Shown piece by piece: positions 35,343-44,443 of a DNA stretch of 57,492 nucleotides. The stretch covers positions 1 to 57,492 of the forward strand of contig NZ_JAELTU010000028.1 of NCBI RefSeq assembly GCF_016429015.1, written 5' to 3'. The stretch's first letter is position 1. Each line of letters starts with the position of its first letter. Under the pieces are notes generated by a model. The model saw only the letters and a program-made list of their open reading frames with translations. It ran no database searches and was not told the origin of the DNA. The translations under genes and the position numbers were made by a program. The stretch is from Rhizobium sp. ASV20. Its GTDB lineage: Bacteria; Pseudomonadota; Alphaproteobacteria; Rhizobiales; Rhizobiaceae.

Positions 35343-36338
35343 TTAGGCCACGCCTATCCGCAGCAGATCGTGGAAATGCACGACGCCGATCGGACGGCGC
35401 TCTTCATCGATGACCATCAGCGCCGAGATATTGTGACGATTGAGTACGGCCATGGCGCTCGTTGCCAGCGTCGTCTCCTTCACCGTCTTCGGATTGGGAG
35501 TCATGACCTCATCCACCAGCTTCTCGGCAAGGCTCGCTCCGAGATTACGGGCGATGTCGCCGTCGGTGACGATGCCGCACAGACATCCCTTCTCATCGAT
35601 CACACCGACACAGCCGAAACGCATCTTCGACAGCATCATCGCCGCTTCAGGCATGCCGGTGCCGAGCTTGACCAGAGGCACCCGGTCGCCCTTGTGCATG
35701 ATATCGGCGACATGCGAGAGGCTGGCACCCAGTTTGCCGCCGGGATGGAACGTACGGAAATCTTCGGCCGTAAATCCGCGTGCCTCAAGAAGCGCCACGG
35801 TGAGCGCATCGCCGATTGCGAGCTGCAGCATCGTCGAGGTGGTCGGCGCCAGTCCGTGGGGACAGGCCTCCTGCTCTTTGGGTAGCAGGAGCACGACGTC
35901 GGACTCTCGTGCCAGCGTCGACGTTTCACCGGCCGTGATCGCGATCATCGGAATGGAAAAACGACGGGAATAGCTGATGATGCCGCGCATCTCAGCGCTT
36001 TCGCCACCCCAGGAAATGGCGATGATAACGTCATCCTGCGTGATCATGCCGAGATCGCCGTGATTGGCTTCGACGGGATGGACGAAAAACGAGGGCGTGC
36101 CGGTGGAGGCCAGGCTGGCGGCCAGCTTGTTGCCGATATGGCCGCTTTTACCGACGCCAGTGATGACGACACGCCCGCTGATATCGCCGATGATCTCGAC
36201 CGCACGGCTGAAAGGCCCGGCTAGACCGCTTGCCAAAGCACGTTCCAGCGCTTCGAGGCCTCGTCTCTCGGTCTCGATCGTCCGCATGGCGGATTCAATC
36301 GCACCGTTCTCGATCAATCTGACAGCTCTCTTGTTCAT
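35343..36338 (-). CDS. kdsD: Arabinose-5-phosphate isomerase (KdsD/KpsF/GutQ family)
   Basis: A 331-residue enzyme converting ribulose-5-phosphate to arabinose-5-phosphate, the first step of KDO synthesis for lipopolysaccharide. The SIS domain (residues 40-175) contains ITGVGKSGHIGNKLAASLASTGT and HPVEANHGDLGMI. Two CBS motifs (about 210-265 and 275-330) follow, ending VIDEERRPIGVVHFHDLLRIGV. The length is normal. It appears to be the only gene of its unit here. KpsF paralogues in capsule loci have the same architecture; with no capsule genes nearby, the housekeeping KdsD role is preferred. Confidence 0.93.
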   Translation of the reverse strand: MNKRAVRLIENGAIESAMRTIETERRGLEALERALASGLAGPFSRAVEIIGDISGRVVITGVGKSGHIGNKLAASLASTGTPSFFVHPVEANHGDLGMITQDDVIIAISWGGESAEMRGIISYSRRFSIPMIAITAGETSTLARESDVVLLLPKEQEACPHGLAPTTSTMLQLAIGDALTVALLEARGFTAEDFRTFHPGGKLGASLSHVADIMHKGDRVPLVKLGTGMPEAAMMLSKMRFGCVGVIDEKGCLCGIVTDGDIARNLGASLAEKLVDEVMTPNPKTVKETTLATSAMAVLNRHNISALMVIDEERRPIGVVHFHDLLRIGVA

Positions 36339-36535
36339 GAGCGAGGCCTAACGCTTTTCTGCAAATCTGTCCACCGAAGATCGCCCCTTACCAGCGGCAG
36401 CAACTCGCTGTCTCGGCTCCGGAATATTACCGGTTCTTTCCAAGCAACTCCCGTTTGGCAACCAACCGTTAACCACACAGCTTTACACTTGAGTAAGGAT
36501 TTACAGTATTTCCAGCAAGGTCAGACTTAGACAAG

Positions 36536-38053
36536 ATGAGTATCGGCAGGAACAAGGCGGGGAAAAGCACCCTCCGGCTGACGGCATGGGCAACATCCGC
36601 CGTGCTGGGCTGCAATATTGCCCTCATCGCGCCGATGTCTGCCAGCGCCCAATCGCTGCCGCCTGAGCAAAGCCTTGACGATACGCTGCCGGCACCGACG
36701 CCAATATCGGGGCAAACGGCTGATCCGGCGGCGGCAACCGCTAACGATGCGCAGGCGACGCCCACTGCGAATCAGGCCGCCACTACGAATGCAGATGCAC
36801 CACCGAACCTGCGTCTTCGCCTCGATCCGCTTACGACAAGCTCCACGCTCGATGACGACCTGCGCCGCGTCAACTCGCGGGAGCCTACGGTCGACGGCCT
36901 GAGAGCGCGTTCGTATCCCGATCGCGCCGACGCTCAGGGCATACCGCTCGGGACATTCACCCTGCGCCCATCGGTCAACCAGTCGATCAACATCGAGCGG
37001 AACAGTACCGGTCCCGTTAAGGACAATCGCACTTTCCTGCAGACGGACCTGCGCAGCACGCTGACATCCGATTGGGATCGCCACGCCTTGACTATCACCG
37101 GCGAAGGCGTGTGGCAGAAGAACCTCAGCGGCTCCGCTGCGGAACGGCCTCTGGTCACGCTCAATGCCGACCTGCGGCTCGACCTTCCCGCCAACACGAC
37201 CGCCCATGTTACCGCCGGCTACCAGTTCTACCGGGAAGACACCAGCGATCCGAACGCCATTCTTGGCGCTTCGAAGCAATCCGCCGTCAATCAATTCTCA
37301 ACCGGGCTTTCGCTGGAGCGCGACTTCGGCGTGCTGCGCGGCTCGACCGCCGTTGCACTCACCCGGACGATCTATTCCGATGCCGTGCTTTCCGATGGAA
37401 CCCAGGTCACACTCAGCGACCGCGACCAGACGGCAGGCACATGGCGCGGCCGTATTGGATACGAGCTTTCGCCGGTGATCATTCCCTTCGTGGAAGCCGA
37501 TCTTGGCGCCGCCGTCTACGACCAGACACGCGACAGCAACGGCTATGCACGCTCGAACCAGAGCTATGGCGGCAAGGCCGGCGTCGAGTTCGATCTCGGT
37601 GAGAAATTAAAAGGTGAGCTCGGCTTCGGCTACCAGCATACGCAATTTGACGATGCTCGCCTTGCCTCGATCGATTCACCGACGATAGACGGCAGCCTTG
37701 CCTGGTCGCCGCAGCGCGGCACCGATGTCAGCATCGGCCTTTCGAGCACCGTTCAGCCCTCGACGGCCCCGGGGCTGGGCGGCTACACCGCCTACCAGCT
37801 CACCAGCACCGTCAGCCATCAGCTGCGCGACGATCTCACTGCCAAAGTGACGGGCGGAACGATCTGGCGTGATTATCCCTCGGGCGGGAGCGTATCCGAC
37901 GAAACCGAATATGACGCGGCCCTCGGCCTGACCTGGGGGATCAACCGCTATCTCGATCTGACGGGCAACTTTGGCTATCAGCTGACCACCAGAAAGACCG
38001 GCGACGACACGCGCCAGCTTCAGGCCGGCGTCGGCTTGACGGTGAAGCGCTGA
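36536..38053 (+). CDS. Outer-membrane beta-barrel protein (BBP2-like)
   Basis: A 505-residue exported protein. The signal peptide ends near SASAQ (residue 38). A 60-residue Ala/Thr/Gln-rich linker follows, then about 380 residues of alternating beta strands, many ending in aromatic residues, with a C-terminal strand VGLTVKR. The pattern (FTLRPSVNQSINIERNST, LTSDWDRHALTITGEGVW, VDLGAAVYDQTRDSNGY-like repeats) fits the BBP2 family of putative porins. Such proteins sometimes export or bind surface polysaccharide. No polysaccharide genes other than galU adjoin it, so the function is open. Confidence 0.82.
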   Translation: MSIGRNKAGKSTLRLTAWATSAVLGCNIALIAPMSASAQSLPPEQSLDDTLPAPTPISGQTADPAAATANDAQATPTANQAATTNADAPPNLRLRLDPLTTSSTLDDDLRRVNSREPTVDGLRARSYPDRADAQGIPLGTFTLRPSVNQSINIERNSTGPVKDNRTFLQTDLRSTLTSDWDRHALTITGEGVWQKNLSGSAAERPLVTLNADLRLDLPANTTAHVTAGYQFYREDTSDPNAILGASKQSAVNQFSTGLSLERDFGVLRGSTAVALTRTIYSDAVLSDGTQVTLSDRDQTAGTWRGRIGYELSPVIIPFVEADLGAAVYDQTRDSNGYARSNQSYGGKAGVEFDLGEKLKGELGFGYQHTQFDDARLASIDSPTIDGSLAWSPQRGTDVSIGLSSTVQPSTAPGLGGYTAYQLTSTVSHQLRDDLTAKVTGGTIWRDYPSGGSVSDETEYDAALGLTWGINRYLDLTGNFGYQLTTRKTGDDTRQLQAGVGLTVKR

Positions 38054-38107
38054 CGGCGATGTCGCGCAGCGCTGTGATCCTCATCGAACACACCCATTTC
38101 GACAACG

Positions 38108-38140
38108 AAAAAGGCCCGGCATAACCGGGCCTCGAATTTT
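38108..38140. terminator. Bidirectional terminator between the barrel gene and galU
   Basis: Stem AGGCCCGG/CCGGGCCT (38112-38119 with 38125-38132) with a five-base loop. An A run to the left gives a U tract on the minus strand, and ATTTTT lies to the right. It serves both convergent genes. Confidence 0.88.
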
Positions 38141-38161
38141 TAGTTCCGATCGATCGACGGC

Positions 38162-39049
38162 TTACTTCAAAGCAGCGATCAGCGCCTTGAACTCGTCCTC
38201 GATGGTCGGGCGGATATCCGCACGTGCCAATGCGAAGGCAACGTTGGCAAGGATGAAGCCGTCCTTGGCACCGCAGTCGAAGGTCTGGCCCTGGAAGTGA
38301 TAGCCCGCGAAGTCCTGGTTCTGTGCCAGCTTCAACATGCCGTCGGTCAACTGGATCTCGTTGCCGGCACCCCGTTCCTGGCTTTCCAGGATGCGGAAAA
38401 TTTCCGGCTGCAGGATGTAGCGACCGTTGATGAAGAAGTTGGACGGAGCCGTGCCCTTGGCCGGCTTTTCGACCATTTCCGTGATACGGAAGCCACTGCC
38501 GATCGTATCGCCGACACCGACGATGCCGTATTTATGGGTCTGATCCGGAGCACATTCTTCAACGGCGATGACGTTGCCGCCGCTCTGCTCGTAAAGCTCG
38601 ATCATGCCCTTCATGCAGCCTTTCTCGGCGCGCATGACCATGTCGGGCAGCAGCAGTGCGAACGGCTCGTCGCCGACGATTTCGCGTGCACACCAGACGG
38701 CGTGGCCAAGGCCGAGCGGCTCCTGCTGGCGGGTGAAGCTCGCCGTGCCGGCCTTCGGCAGCAGGCCGTTCAGCAGCGACAACTCGGCATTCTTGTTGCG
38801 CTGGCGCAAAGTCTGCTCGAGTTCGAACTGAATGTCGAAATAATCTTCGATGACGTGCTTGCTGCGGCCCGTCACGAACACGAAATGCTCGATACCGGCT
38901 TCCATCGCCTCATCGACGACATACTGAATCACCGGCTTATCGACGACGGTCAGCATTTCCTTCGGCACCGCCTTGGTGGCCGGCAAGAACCGTGTCCCTA
39001 GTCCTGCGACCGGAAATACTGCCTTACGAACCTTCTTATGCTGTCCCAC
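38162..39049 (-). CDS. galU: UTP-glucose-1-phosphate uridylyltransferase
   Basis: A 295-residue nucleotidyltransferase making UDP-glucose for exopolysaccharide, lipopolysaccharide and glucan synthesis. The N-terminal signature [22 protein letters not shown], the LLPDMVM segment and the C-terminal [16 protein letters not shown] block are intact. In Sinorhizobium the equivalent gene is also called exoN. The ATG at 39049 is preceded by AGGAGG. It is monocistronic, divergent from the transglycosylase gene across a 202-bp promoter region. Confidence 0.96.
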   Translation of the reverse strand: MGQHKKVRKAVFPVAGLGTRFLPATKAVPKEMLTVVDKPVIQYVVDEAMEAGIEHFVFVTGRSKHVIEDYFDIQFELEQTLRQRNKNAELSLLNGLLPKAGTASFTRQQEPLGLGHAVWCAREIVGDEPFALLLPDMVMRAEKGCMKGMIELYEQSGGNVIAVEECAPDQTHKYGIVGVGDTIGSGFRITEMVEKPAKGTAPSNFFINGRYILQPEIFRILESQERGAGNEIQLTDGMLKLAQNQDFAGYHFQGQTFDCGAKDGFILANVAFALARADIRPTIEDEFKALIAALK

Positions 39050-39251
39050 TCATACCTCCTGGGCATTAAATCGTTGGCGCCAAGCCAATCTAAGGGTCAG
39101 TAGATTAAATTTGCTACTGTTTTGCAAATAATGACTGACCGACACTTCCATGGTAAAGAATTTGTTGACTTCGTTCGTTTAGTGTCAAGCTTGGGCCGGT
39201 GCTACGTGCATCGCCGCACCGAAATCCAACAATCGATGGACAAGGCTGTAG

Positions 39252-40475
39252 ATGACCGTAAACCGCAAAAACTCCCTTCTTGGTCTCGCTCTGGCGCTCG
39301 CGCTCGGTGCCTTCGCGGGACTCGCTCCCGTTAACGCCAATGCCGACCCAGGGTTCCAAAAATGGATCGCGGGCTTCTATGCGACCGCCGCAAAGAGCGG
39401 CATTACGCAATCGACATACCGCAATGCATTTGCCGGCGTGACGGACCCCGACCCCACGGTCCTTGAAAAGGCGCAGTATCAACCGGAATTCAAATCCCAA
39501 ATCTGGGATTATCTGGATTCCCGTGTCAATCCCTATACGGTCGATATTGGCCGTAAGATGGCGGTCAAATACGGGTCCACACTGCGCACGCTTGAGCAGC
39601 ACTTCGGCGTCGATCGCAACATCATGCTCGCCATCTGGTCGATGGAGTCGAATTACGGCGCCGTTCTCGCCAAGAACGACCGGCTGCATTACGTGCCCCG
39701 CGCGCTCGCAACACTTGCCTATGCCGACCCGAAACGAGCCGGTTACGCCAAGAAGCAGCTTATCGCCGCGCTGAAGATCCTGCAGAAGGGCGATATCTCG
39801 CGCAAGGACCTGAATGGTTCCTGGGCTGGCGCCATGGGCCACACGCAATTCATCCCTACCAGCTACCTGCTCTACGCCGTAGATGCAGACGGGACCGGCC
39901 ACGCAGATATCTGGAACTCTATTCCGGACGCTCTGGCCACAACCGCCAACCTGCTCGCCAAGAACGGCTGGAACACCGGCCGTACCTGGGGCTATGAGGT
40001 CGTTGTCCCGCCGGGCGGTCACGCCCAGGCCGGCAAGACGCATACCATCGCCCAATGGGCAGCTCTCGGTTTCGTGCGTCCCAACGGCAAGGGCTTCCGC
40101 CAGACCTCCGACCGCGCGCAGCTGAAGATGCCCGGCGGCTCGAACGGCCCGGGCTTCCTGATGACCGGCAACTTCTTCACCATCAAGCGCTATAACGCCT
40201 CCGATAGCTATGCGCTCGCCGTCGGCCTGCTAGCCGATCAGATCGCCGGCTACGGCGGCATGCAGCAATCCTGGCCACGCCCGAGCGGTACGCTCAATGT
40301 GCAGCAGAAGTTCGAACTGCAGACGCGGCTGAAGCAGCTCGGCTATTATGATGGCGTTGTCGACGGCAATTTCGGGTCCGGCTCGAAGGCTGCCATCTCC
40401 GCGGTTCAGCAGCGCATCGGTATGGATGCGGATGGGGAGCCCTCGATGAACCTGTTGAACGCATTGCGTAAATAG
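39252..40475 (+). CDS. Lytic murein transglycosylase (MltB/GH103 type) with peptidoglycan-binding domain
   Basis: A 407-residue exported enzyme. The signal peptide is cleaved near NANAD (residue 32). The GH103 domain carries the catalytic glutamate Glu132 in IMLAIWSMESNYG, and the GAMGHTQFIPTSYL motif follows. A C-terminal PG_binding_1 domain covers about residues 345-405 (LQTRLKQLGYYDGVVDGNFGSG). It cleaves the glycan strand with anhydromuramic acid formation in the periplasm. No lipobox is seen, so it is soluble, unlike E. coli MltB. The ATG at 39252 gives a standard signal peptide. Confidence 0.94.
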   Translation: MTVNRKNSLLGLALALALGAFAGLAPVNANADPGFQKWIAGFYATAAKSGITQSTYRNAFAGVTDPDPTVLEKAQYQPEFKSQIWDYLDSRVNPYTVDIGRKMAVKYGSTLRTLEQHFGVDRNIMLAIWSMESNYGAVLAKNDRLHYVPRALATLAYADPKRAGYAKKQLIAALKILQKGDISRKDLNGSWAGAMGHTQFIPTSYLLYAVDADGTGHADIWNSIPDALATTANLLAKNGWNTGRTWGYEVVVPPGGHAQAGKTHTIAQWAALGFVRPNGKGFRQTSDRAQLKMPGGSNGPGFLMTGNFFTIKRYNASDSYALAVGLLADQIAGYGGMQQSWPRPSGTLNVQQKFELQTRLKQLGYYDGVVDGNFGSGSKAAISAVQQRIGMDADGEPSMNLLNALRK

Positions 40476-40555
40476 GGTCGCCGCCATCTGTGGGCTCCGG
40501 GATCGCCGGACGGGAAAACGCCCGTCCTACGACCGTGAGCCGCGAGCGGAAAGAG

Positions 40556-41758
40556 ATGATGAGACAGCGACCTGCCCGCGCGATCACGGCCACCCTCAGG
40601 GCTCTCCTGACGGCACTGCTTACGGCAGTCATCGCGCTCGGTTGCCTATCATCGGCAGCCGACGCGCAGGACCGGCCGCGCAGAAACCTCTTCGACATGC
40701 TGTTCGGCACCCGCGAGCCGGATTATCCCGACCAACCCGTCGAACAGCCGCCGCCGCAAAGAAAGAGCCAACCGCGCAAGCGGCCGACACCGCCGCCGCG
40801 ACAACCCGTAGTGGCTCAGCCGCAGACACCGCCGGCGGCGGAAAAGCTTCCCGACGCAAAGACGATCCTCGTCGTCGGCGATTTTCTGGCAAGCGGCCTG
40901 GGAACCGGACTGGAAGACGCCTTTTCGGCCTCGCCCGGCGTTGTCATCCAGGCACGTGGCAATGTCGCTTCCGGCCTTGTCCGACAGGATTATTACAATT
41001 GGCCCCAGCAATTGACGGGCATGATGGACCAGCTGAAGCCGGCAATGGTCATCGTCATGCTCGGCGCCAACGACAGGCAGCCCATCATCGGCGACGGGCT
41101 GAACGAGAAATACGGTACAGACCCCTGGTTTCTCGCCTACGAGGAGCGAGTGCAGCAATTTGCCAAGCTGGCAACTAGCCGGCACATACCGCTGCTCTGG
41201 GTTGGGCTGCCACCTTTTCAATCGGACCAGCTGACGGCAAGCGCGGTCAAGCTCAACCATCTCTACCAAAGCCAGATGGCGGCTGTCGGCGGCGAGTTCA
41301 TAGACATATGGGACGGCTTCACCGATCAAAGCGGTGAATTCATCGTCACCGGCTCCGATATCAACGGCCAGCAAGTGCGCCTCAGAACCGCCGACGGCGT
41401 CAACATGACGGCCGCCGGCAAGCGCAAGGTCGCCTTCTATGTCGAGAAATCGGCGCGACGTTTGCTGGGGAATCAGGCAAGTCCGGATATCACCCGCCTC
41501 GATACCGGCAGTCCGCTGCCGGCACAACCGGCGAGCCTGCCCGGTGCGGAGCCGGAAAAAATCGTGAGCACGCCGCCGATGAGCCTCTCCGACCCCGATC
41601 TCGATGGCGGCTCGCAGCTTCTGGGTGCTGCGCCTGCACCAGCCTCGACAGTCGAGTCGCCAAGGGATCTCTTGGTCGACAAGGGCCAGATGGCTCCCGC
41701 TCCCGCTGGTCGCGTGGATGACTATCGGCTGCCAGTAACAGCAACGGCCACGCCTTAA
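40556..41758 (+). CDS. DUF459/SGNH-fold periplasmic protein with altered catalytic residues
   Basis: A 400-residue protein with an N-terminal export segment (residues 9-36, ending ADAQ). A Pro/Arg/Gln-rich linker (to about 98) leads to an SGNH-hydrolase-like domain (about 100-305) and a long Pro/Ala/Ser tail. The GDS block reads VVGDFLASG, so the nucleophile Ser is Phe110. The block III motif is GANDRQ (Asn172 kept), and the DGxHxT block reads DGVNMT, replacing the catalytic His by Asn283. Hydrolase activity is therefore doubtful. The ATG pair at 40556 and 40559 follows GAAAGAG; an in-frame ATG at 40490 lacks a site. Confidence 0.8.
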   Translation: MMRQRPARAITATLRALLTALLTAVIALGCLSSAADAQDRPRRNLFDMLFGTREPDYPDQPVEQPPPQRKSQPRKRPTPPPRQPVVAQPQTPPAAEKLPDAKTILVVGDFLASGLGTGLEDAFSASPGVVIQARGNVASGLVRQDYYNWPQQLTGMMDQLKPAMVIVMLGANDRQPIIGDGLNEKYGTDPWFLAYEERVQQFAKLATSRHIPLLWVGLPPFQSDQLTASAVKLNHLYQSQMAAVGGEFIDIWDGFTDQSGEFIVTGSDINGQQVRLRTADGVNMTAAGKRKVAFYVEKSARRLLGNQASPDITRLDTGSPLPAQPASLPGAEPEKIVSTPPMSLSDPDLDGGSQLLGAAPAPASTVESPRDLLVDKGQMAPAPAGRVDDYRLPVTATATP

Positions 41759-41770
41759 AGGCGAAGCAGT

Positions 41771-41799
41771 TTGACAATCCTGCCATGCGCCAATAGAAA
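41771..41799 (+). promoter_or_regulatory. Sigma-70-type promoter for the aminoacyl-tRNA-synthetase-like gene
   Basis: TTGACA (41771-41776), a 17-bp spacer, then TAGAAA (41794-41799), close to the housekeeping consensus. A start near 41806 would give a leader of about 188 nt before the GTG at 41994. Confidence 0.55.
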
Positions 41800-41845
41800 A
41801 AATGCCATGAGCACCGACCGCGCAGATCAGATCGATCGTGACCGC

Positions 41846-41859
41846 ACCTGCATGCAGGT
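41846..41859 (+). promoter_or_regulatory. Perfect 14-bp palindrome / hairpin in the leader
   Basis: ACCTGCATGCAGGT is self-complementary and is followed by CGTGGTTTTG, so an RNA hairpin with a short U run can form inside the leader. It could be an attenuator or a protein-binding operator. There is no T-box resemblance. Confidence 0.4.
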
Positions 41860-41993
41860 CGTGGTTTTGCGCGCTTTCGCCGGCCGAGGTCTCCGCGTCC
41901 AGTCGTGACGACCGGAGGCTTTGCGCGTCCGGCCATTGCTGGACGTAAAGCCCCTCACTCCAAAACATCAACGTTGCCCATGGAGAATGGCAC

Positions 41994-42743
41994 GTGCTCA
42001 ATATCTATAACGTCAATTCGCTTGTTCATTGGGAAGAGCGAGATATCCGCCTGCGCGAAGATCTAACCCGGTTCTTTGCCGATGAAGTCTCAAGTTTCCT
42101 GCGATCGGTAAACCCCGCCTGGGATCTTCGGAGAGTCGAGGCCCCTACCCTGATGCCGAGGAACCTCGTCTCCGACGCCCATTCCAATTCGGACATCTGG
42201 GTGCAAGAACGAATGTCCGAAAACGAAGCCGAACTTGTGTTGCGGCCTGAAACGACGCCGTCCACCTACATCTACATGCAGCACCTTCTCGGCAATCATT
42301 CGCGGACGCGGCTGCCTCTATGTGTCTGGCAGGCCGGCAAATCCTATCGCCGCGAGCAGGACCAGCCGAGTAAGCATGTGCGGCTCAAGGAATTCTGGCA
42401 GCTCGAGTTTCAATGCGCCTTCACCGCCGACAGCGGCAACGACTATCACACGGCGAGCCTGGAGCCGGTTCGTCGCATGATTGCTTCGGTCATCCACTTG
42501 CCGACGAGGACCGTTCCTTCCGATCGCCTGCCGGCCTACTCGCAGGTCACGATGGATATCGAAGTGGACAACGGCGACAAATGGATGGAGGTCTGCTCCA
42601 TCTCCAAGCGCACGGATTTCCCGCAGCGCTACCGCAGCCAGGCCAGGAAAGGCCCGACGACCGACCATGATGTCACAGTGCTGGAGATTGCCATCGGCTT
42701 AGACCGTTGCATCCACAACTGGAACATCGCGGCGAGCAGATAA
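41994..42743 (+). CDS. Stand-alone class II aminoacyl-tRNA synthetase catalytic core (GlyRS-like paralogue)
   Basis: A 249-residue cytoplasmic protein, essentially only the class IIa catalytic core. Motif 2 is recognisable as GKSYRREQ (Arg119, Arg120, Glu121) followed by VRLKEFWQLEFQ, and motif 3 is IAIGLDRC (Arg238). The LRPET block (83-87) and the MEVCSISKRTDF segment most resemble alpha2-type glycyl-tRNA synthetases. Those are about 450-500 residues long and have an anticodon-binding domain that is missing here. ATP-contacting arginines are kept, so amino-acid activation is plausible, but tRNA charging is doubtful. It starts with GTG at 41994, with GGAG eight bases upstream. The gene has its own promoter and terminator. 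The real role is unknown. Confidence 0.75.
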   Translation: MLNIYNVNSLVHWEERDIRLREDLTRFFADEVSSFLRSVNPAWDLRRVEAPTLMPRNLVSDAHSNSDIWVQERMSENEAELVLRPETTPSTYIYMQHLLGNHSRTRLPLCVWQAGKSYRREQDQPSKHVRLKEFWQLEFQCAFTADSGNDYHTASLEPVRRMIASVIHLPTRTVPSDRLPAYSQVTMDIEVDNGDKWMEVCSISKRTDFPQRYRSQARKGPTTDHDVTVLEIAIGLDRCIHNWNIAASR

Positions 42744-42744
42744 G

Positions 42745-42785
42745 ACAGAAAAGGCCGGGTTCTGTGCGAACCCGGCCTTTTCTGT
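42745..42785. terminator. 18-bp perfect bidirectional terminator between the aaRS-like gene and gltD
   Basis: An 18-bp uninterrupted stem (42745-42762 with 42768-42785) with loop TGTGC. The outer part is A-rich on the left and T-rich on the right, so U tracts form on both strands. It lies two bases after the aaRS-like stop and 26 bp from the gltD stop. Confidence 0.92.
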
Positions 42786-42810
42786 GACTGATAGACGATG
42801 TCGGTGACGC

Positions 42811-44265
42811 TTACTGCGGCAGAATCGTCGCGCCCATCAGGGCCTCATCGATCGCACGCGCTGCCTGGCGCCCCTCGCGGATCGCCCAGACCACCAGCGA
42901 CTGGCCGCGGCGAACGTCGCCAGCGGTCCAGAACTTGTCGACCGAAGTCTTGTAGTCCTTGTCGTTGGCAACCACGTTGGTCGAACCGCGACGGTCGGTG
43001 TTCAGCGTCAGCTTGCCGTCGAGTTCCTTGAGCACGCTGTCGGTGAAGGGGCCGCGGAAACCGATGGCGATGAAAGCCAGATCAGCGCGGATGACGAATT
43101 CCGTTCCGGCGATCGGCTTGCGGCGCTCATCGACTTCGCAGCACTTCACACCGGTCAGCACGCCGTCTTCACCAATGAATTCGAGCGTTGCGACCTGGAA
43201 TTCGCGAACAGCGCCTTCGGCCTGCGAAGAGGAGGTGCGCATCTTCGTGGCCCAGAATGGCCAGACTGCGAGCTTGTCTTCCTTCTCCGGCGGCTGCGGG
43301 CGAATGTCGAGCTGCGTCACCTTTACCGCGCCCTGGCGGAATGCCGTACCGACGCAGTCGGATGCCGTATCACCACCACCGACGACGACGATGTGCTTGC
43401 CGCCTGCAAGGATCGGATCGGCCGGCCAGCCGGCACTGTCGATGTTTTCACGGCCAACGCGGCGGTTCTGTTGCACGAGATAGGGCATGGCGTCATGAAC
43501 GCCGGCCAGTTCGACACCGGGAATGCCGGCTTCGCGCGGGGTTTCCGAGCCGCCGCAATAAAGCACGGCATCATGATCGGCCAGAAGCTGTTCGACCTTG
43601 ACGTCGACGCCGACATTGACGCCGCAATGGAAGGTCACGCCCTCGCCCTTCATCTGCTCGACACGGCGATCGATGAAGTTCTTCTCCATCTTGAAGTCCG
43701 GAATGCCGTAACGCAGCAGGCCGCCGGCCTTGCTTTCGCGCTCGTAGAGGTGAACCTCGTGACCGGCGCGGCCGAGCTGCTGCGCGGCAGCCATGCCGGC
43801 AGGCCCGGAGCCGATGATGGCAACTTTCTTGCCCGTATGAACCGTTGCCGGCTGCGGACGAATGAAGCCAAGCTCATAGGCCTTGTCGGCAATCGCCTGC
43901 TCGACAGTTTTGATGGCGACCGGTGCATCTTCCAGGTTCAGCGTGCAGGCCTCCTCGCAGGGTGCGGGGCAGACGCGGCCGGTGAACTCCGGAAAGTTGT
44001 TGGTCGAATGCAGGTTACGGATCGCCTCTTCCCAGTTGTTGTTATAGACGAGGTCGTTCCAATCCGGGATCTGGTTGTGCACCGGGCAGCCGGTCGGGCC
44101 GTGGCAATAGGGAATGCCACAGTCCATGCAGCGTGCTGCCTGTTTCTGCACTTCCTGGTCCGACATGGGGATCGTGAATTCGCGGAAATGCCGGATGCGA
44201 TCCGATGCCGGCTGATACTTGCCGACCTGACGGTCGATCTCCAAGAAGCCTGTTACCTTGCCCAT
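42811..44265 (-). CDS. gltD: Glutamate synthase (NADPH) small subunit
   Basis: A 484-residue FAD/NADPH subunit of GOGAT, passing electrons to the large subunit. The N-terminal cysteine clusters (CMDCGIPYCHG and CPAPCEEACTLN) hold the [4Fe-4S] centres. The FAD motif is VAIIGSGPAGMAAAQQL, and the NADPH motif IVVVGGGDTASDC follows. The C-terminal segment includes WTAGDVRRGQSLVVWA. The length is normal. It lies 178 bp downstream of gltB on the same strand, forming gltBD. It is closed by the strong terminator at 42745-42785. Confidence 0.97.
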   Translation of the reverse strand: MGKVTGFLEIDRQVGKYQPASDRIRHFREFTIPMSDQEVQKQAARCMDCGIPYCHGPTGCPVHNQIPDWNDLVYNNNWEEAIRNLHSTNNFPEFTGRVCPAPCEEACTLNLEDAPVAIKTVEQAIADKAYELGFIRPQPATVHTGKKVAIIGSGPAGMAAAQQLGRAGHEVHLYERESKAGGLLRYGIPDFKMEKNFIDRRVEQMKGEGVTFHCGVNVGVDVKVEQLLADHDAVLYCGGSETPREAGIPGVELAGVHDAMPYLVQQNRRVGRENIDSAGWPADPILAGGKHIVVVGGGDTASDCVGTAFRQGAVKVTQLDIRPQPPEKEDKLAVWPFWATKMRTSSSQAEGAVREFQVATLEFIGEDGVLTGVKCCEVDERRKPIAGTEFVIRADLAFIAIGFRGPFTDSVLKELDGKLTLNTDRRGSTNVVANDKDYKTSVDKFWTAGDVRRGQSLVVWAIREGRQAARAIDEALMGATILPQ

Positions 44266-44443
44266 GCTATCGTTTCCTCACTCAAAAAGAGGAGCCGCGG
44301 CTCCCGTGCCTGAGGGTCATCTACGTTGCCCAGTCCGGCACTTTAATTCAAATCCAATTCCGCTATTCGACAGTTGCGATCGCCGTGATCGGCGGCCGCA
44401 ATGCGAGGCGAAATCCTCGACTGGCTTGACGAGCCGGGGCGGA

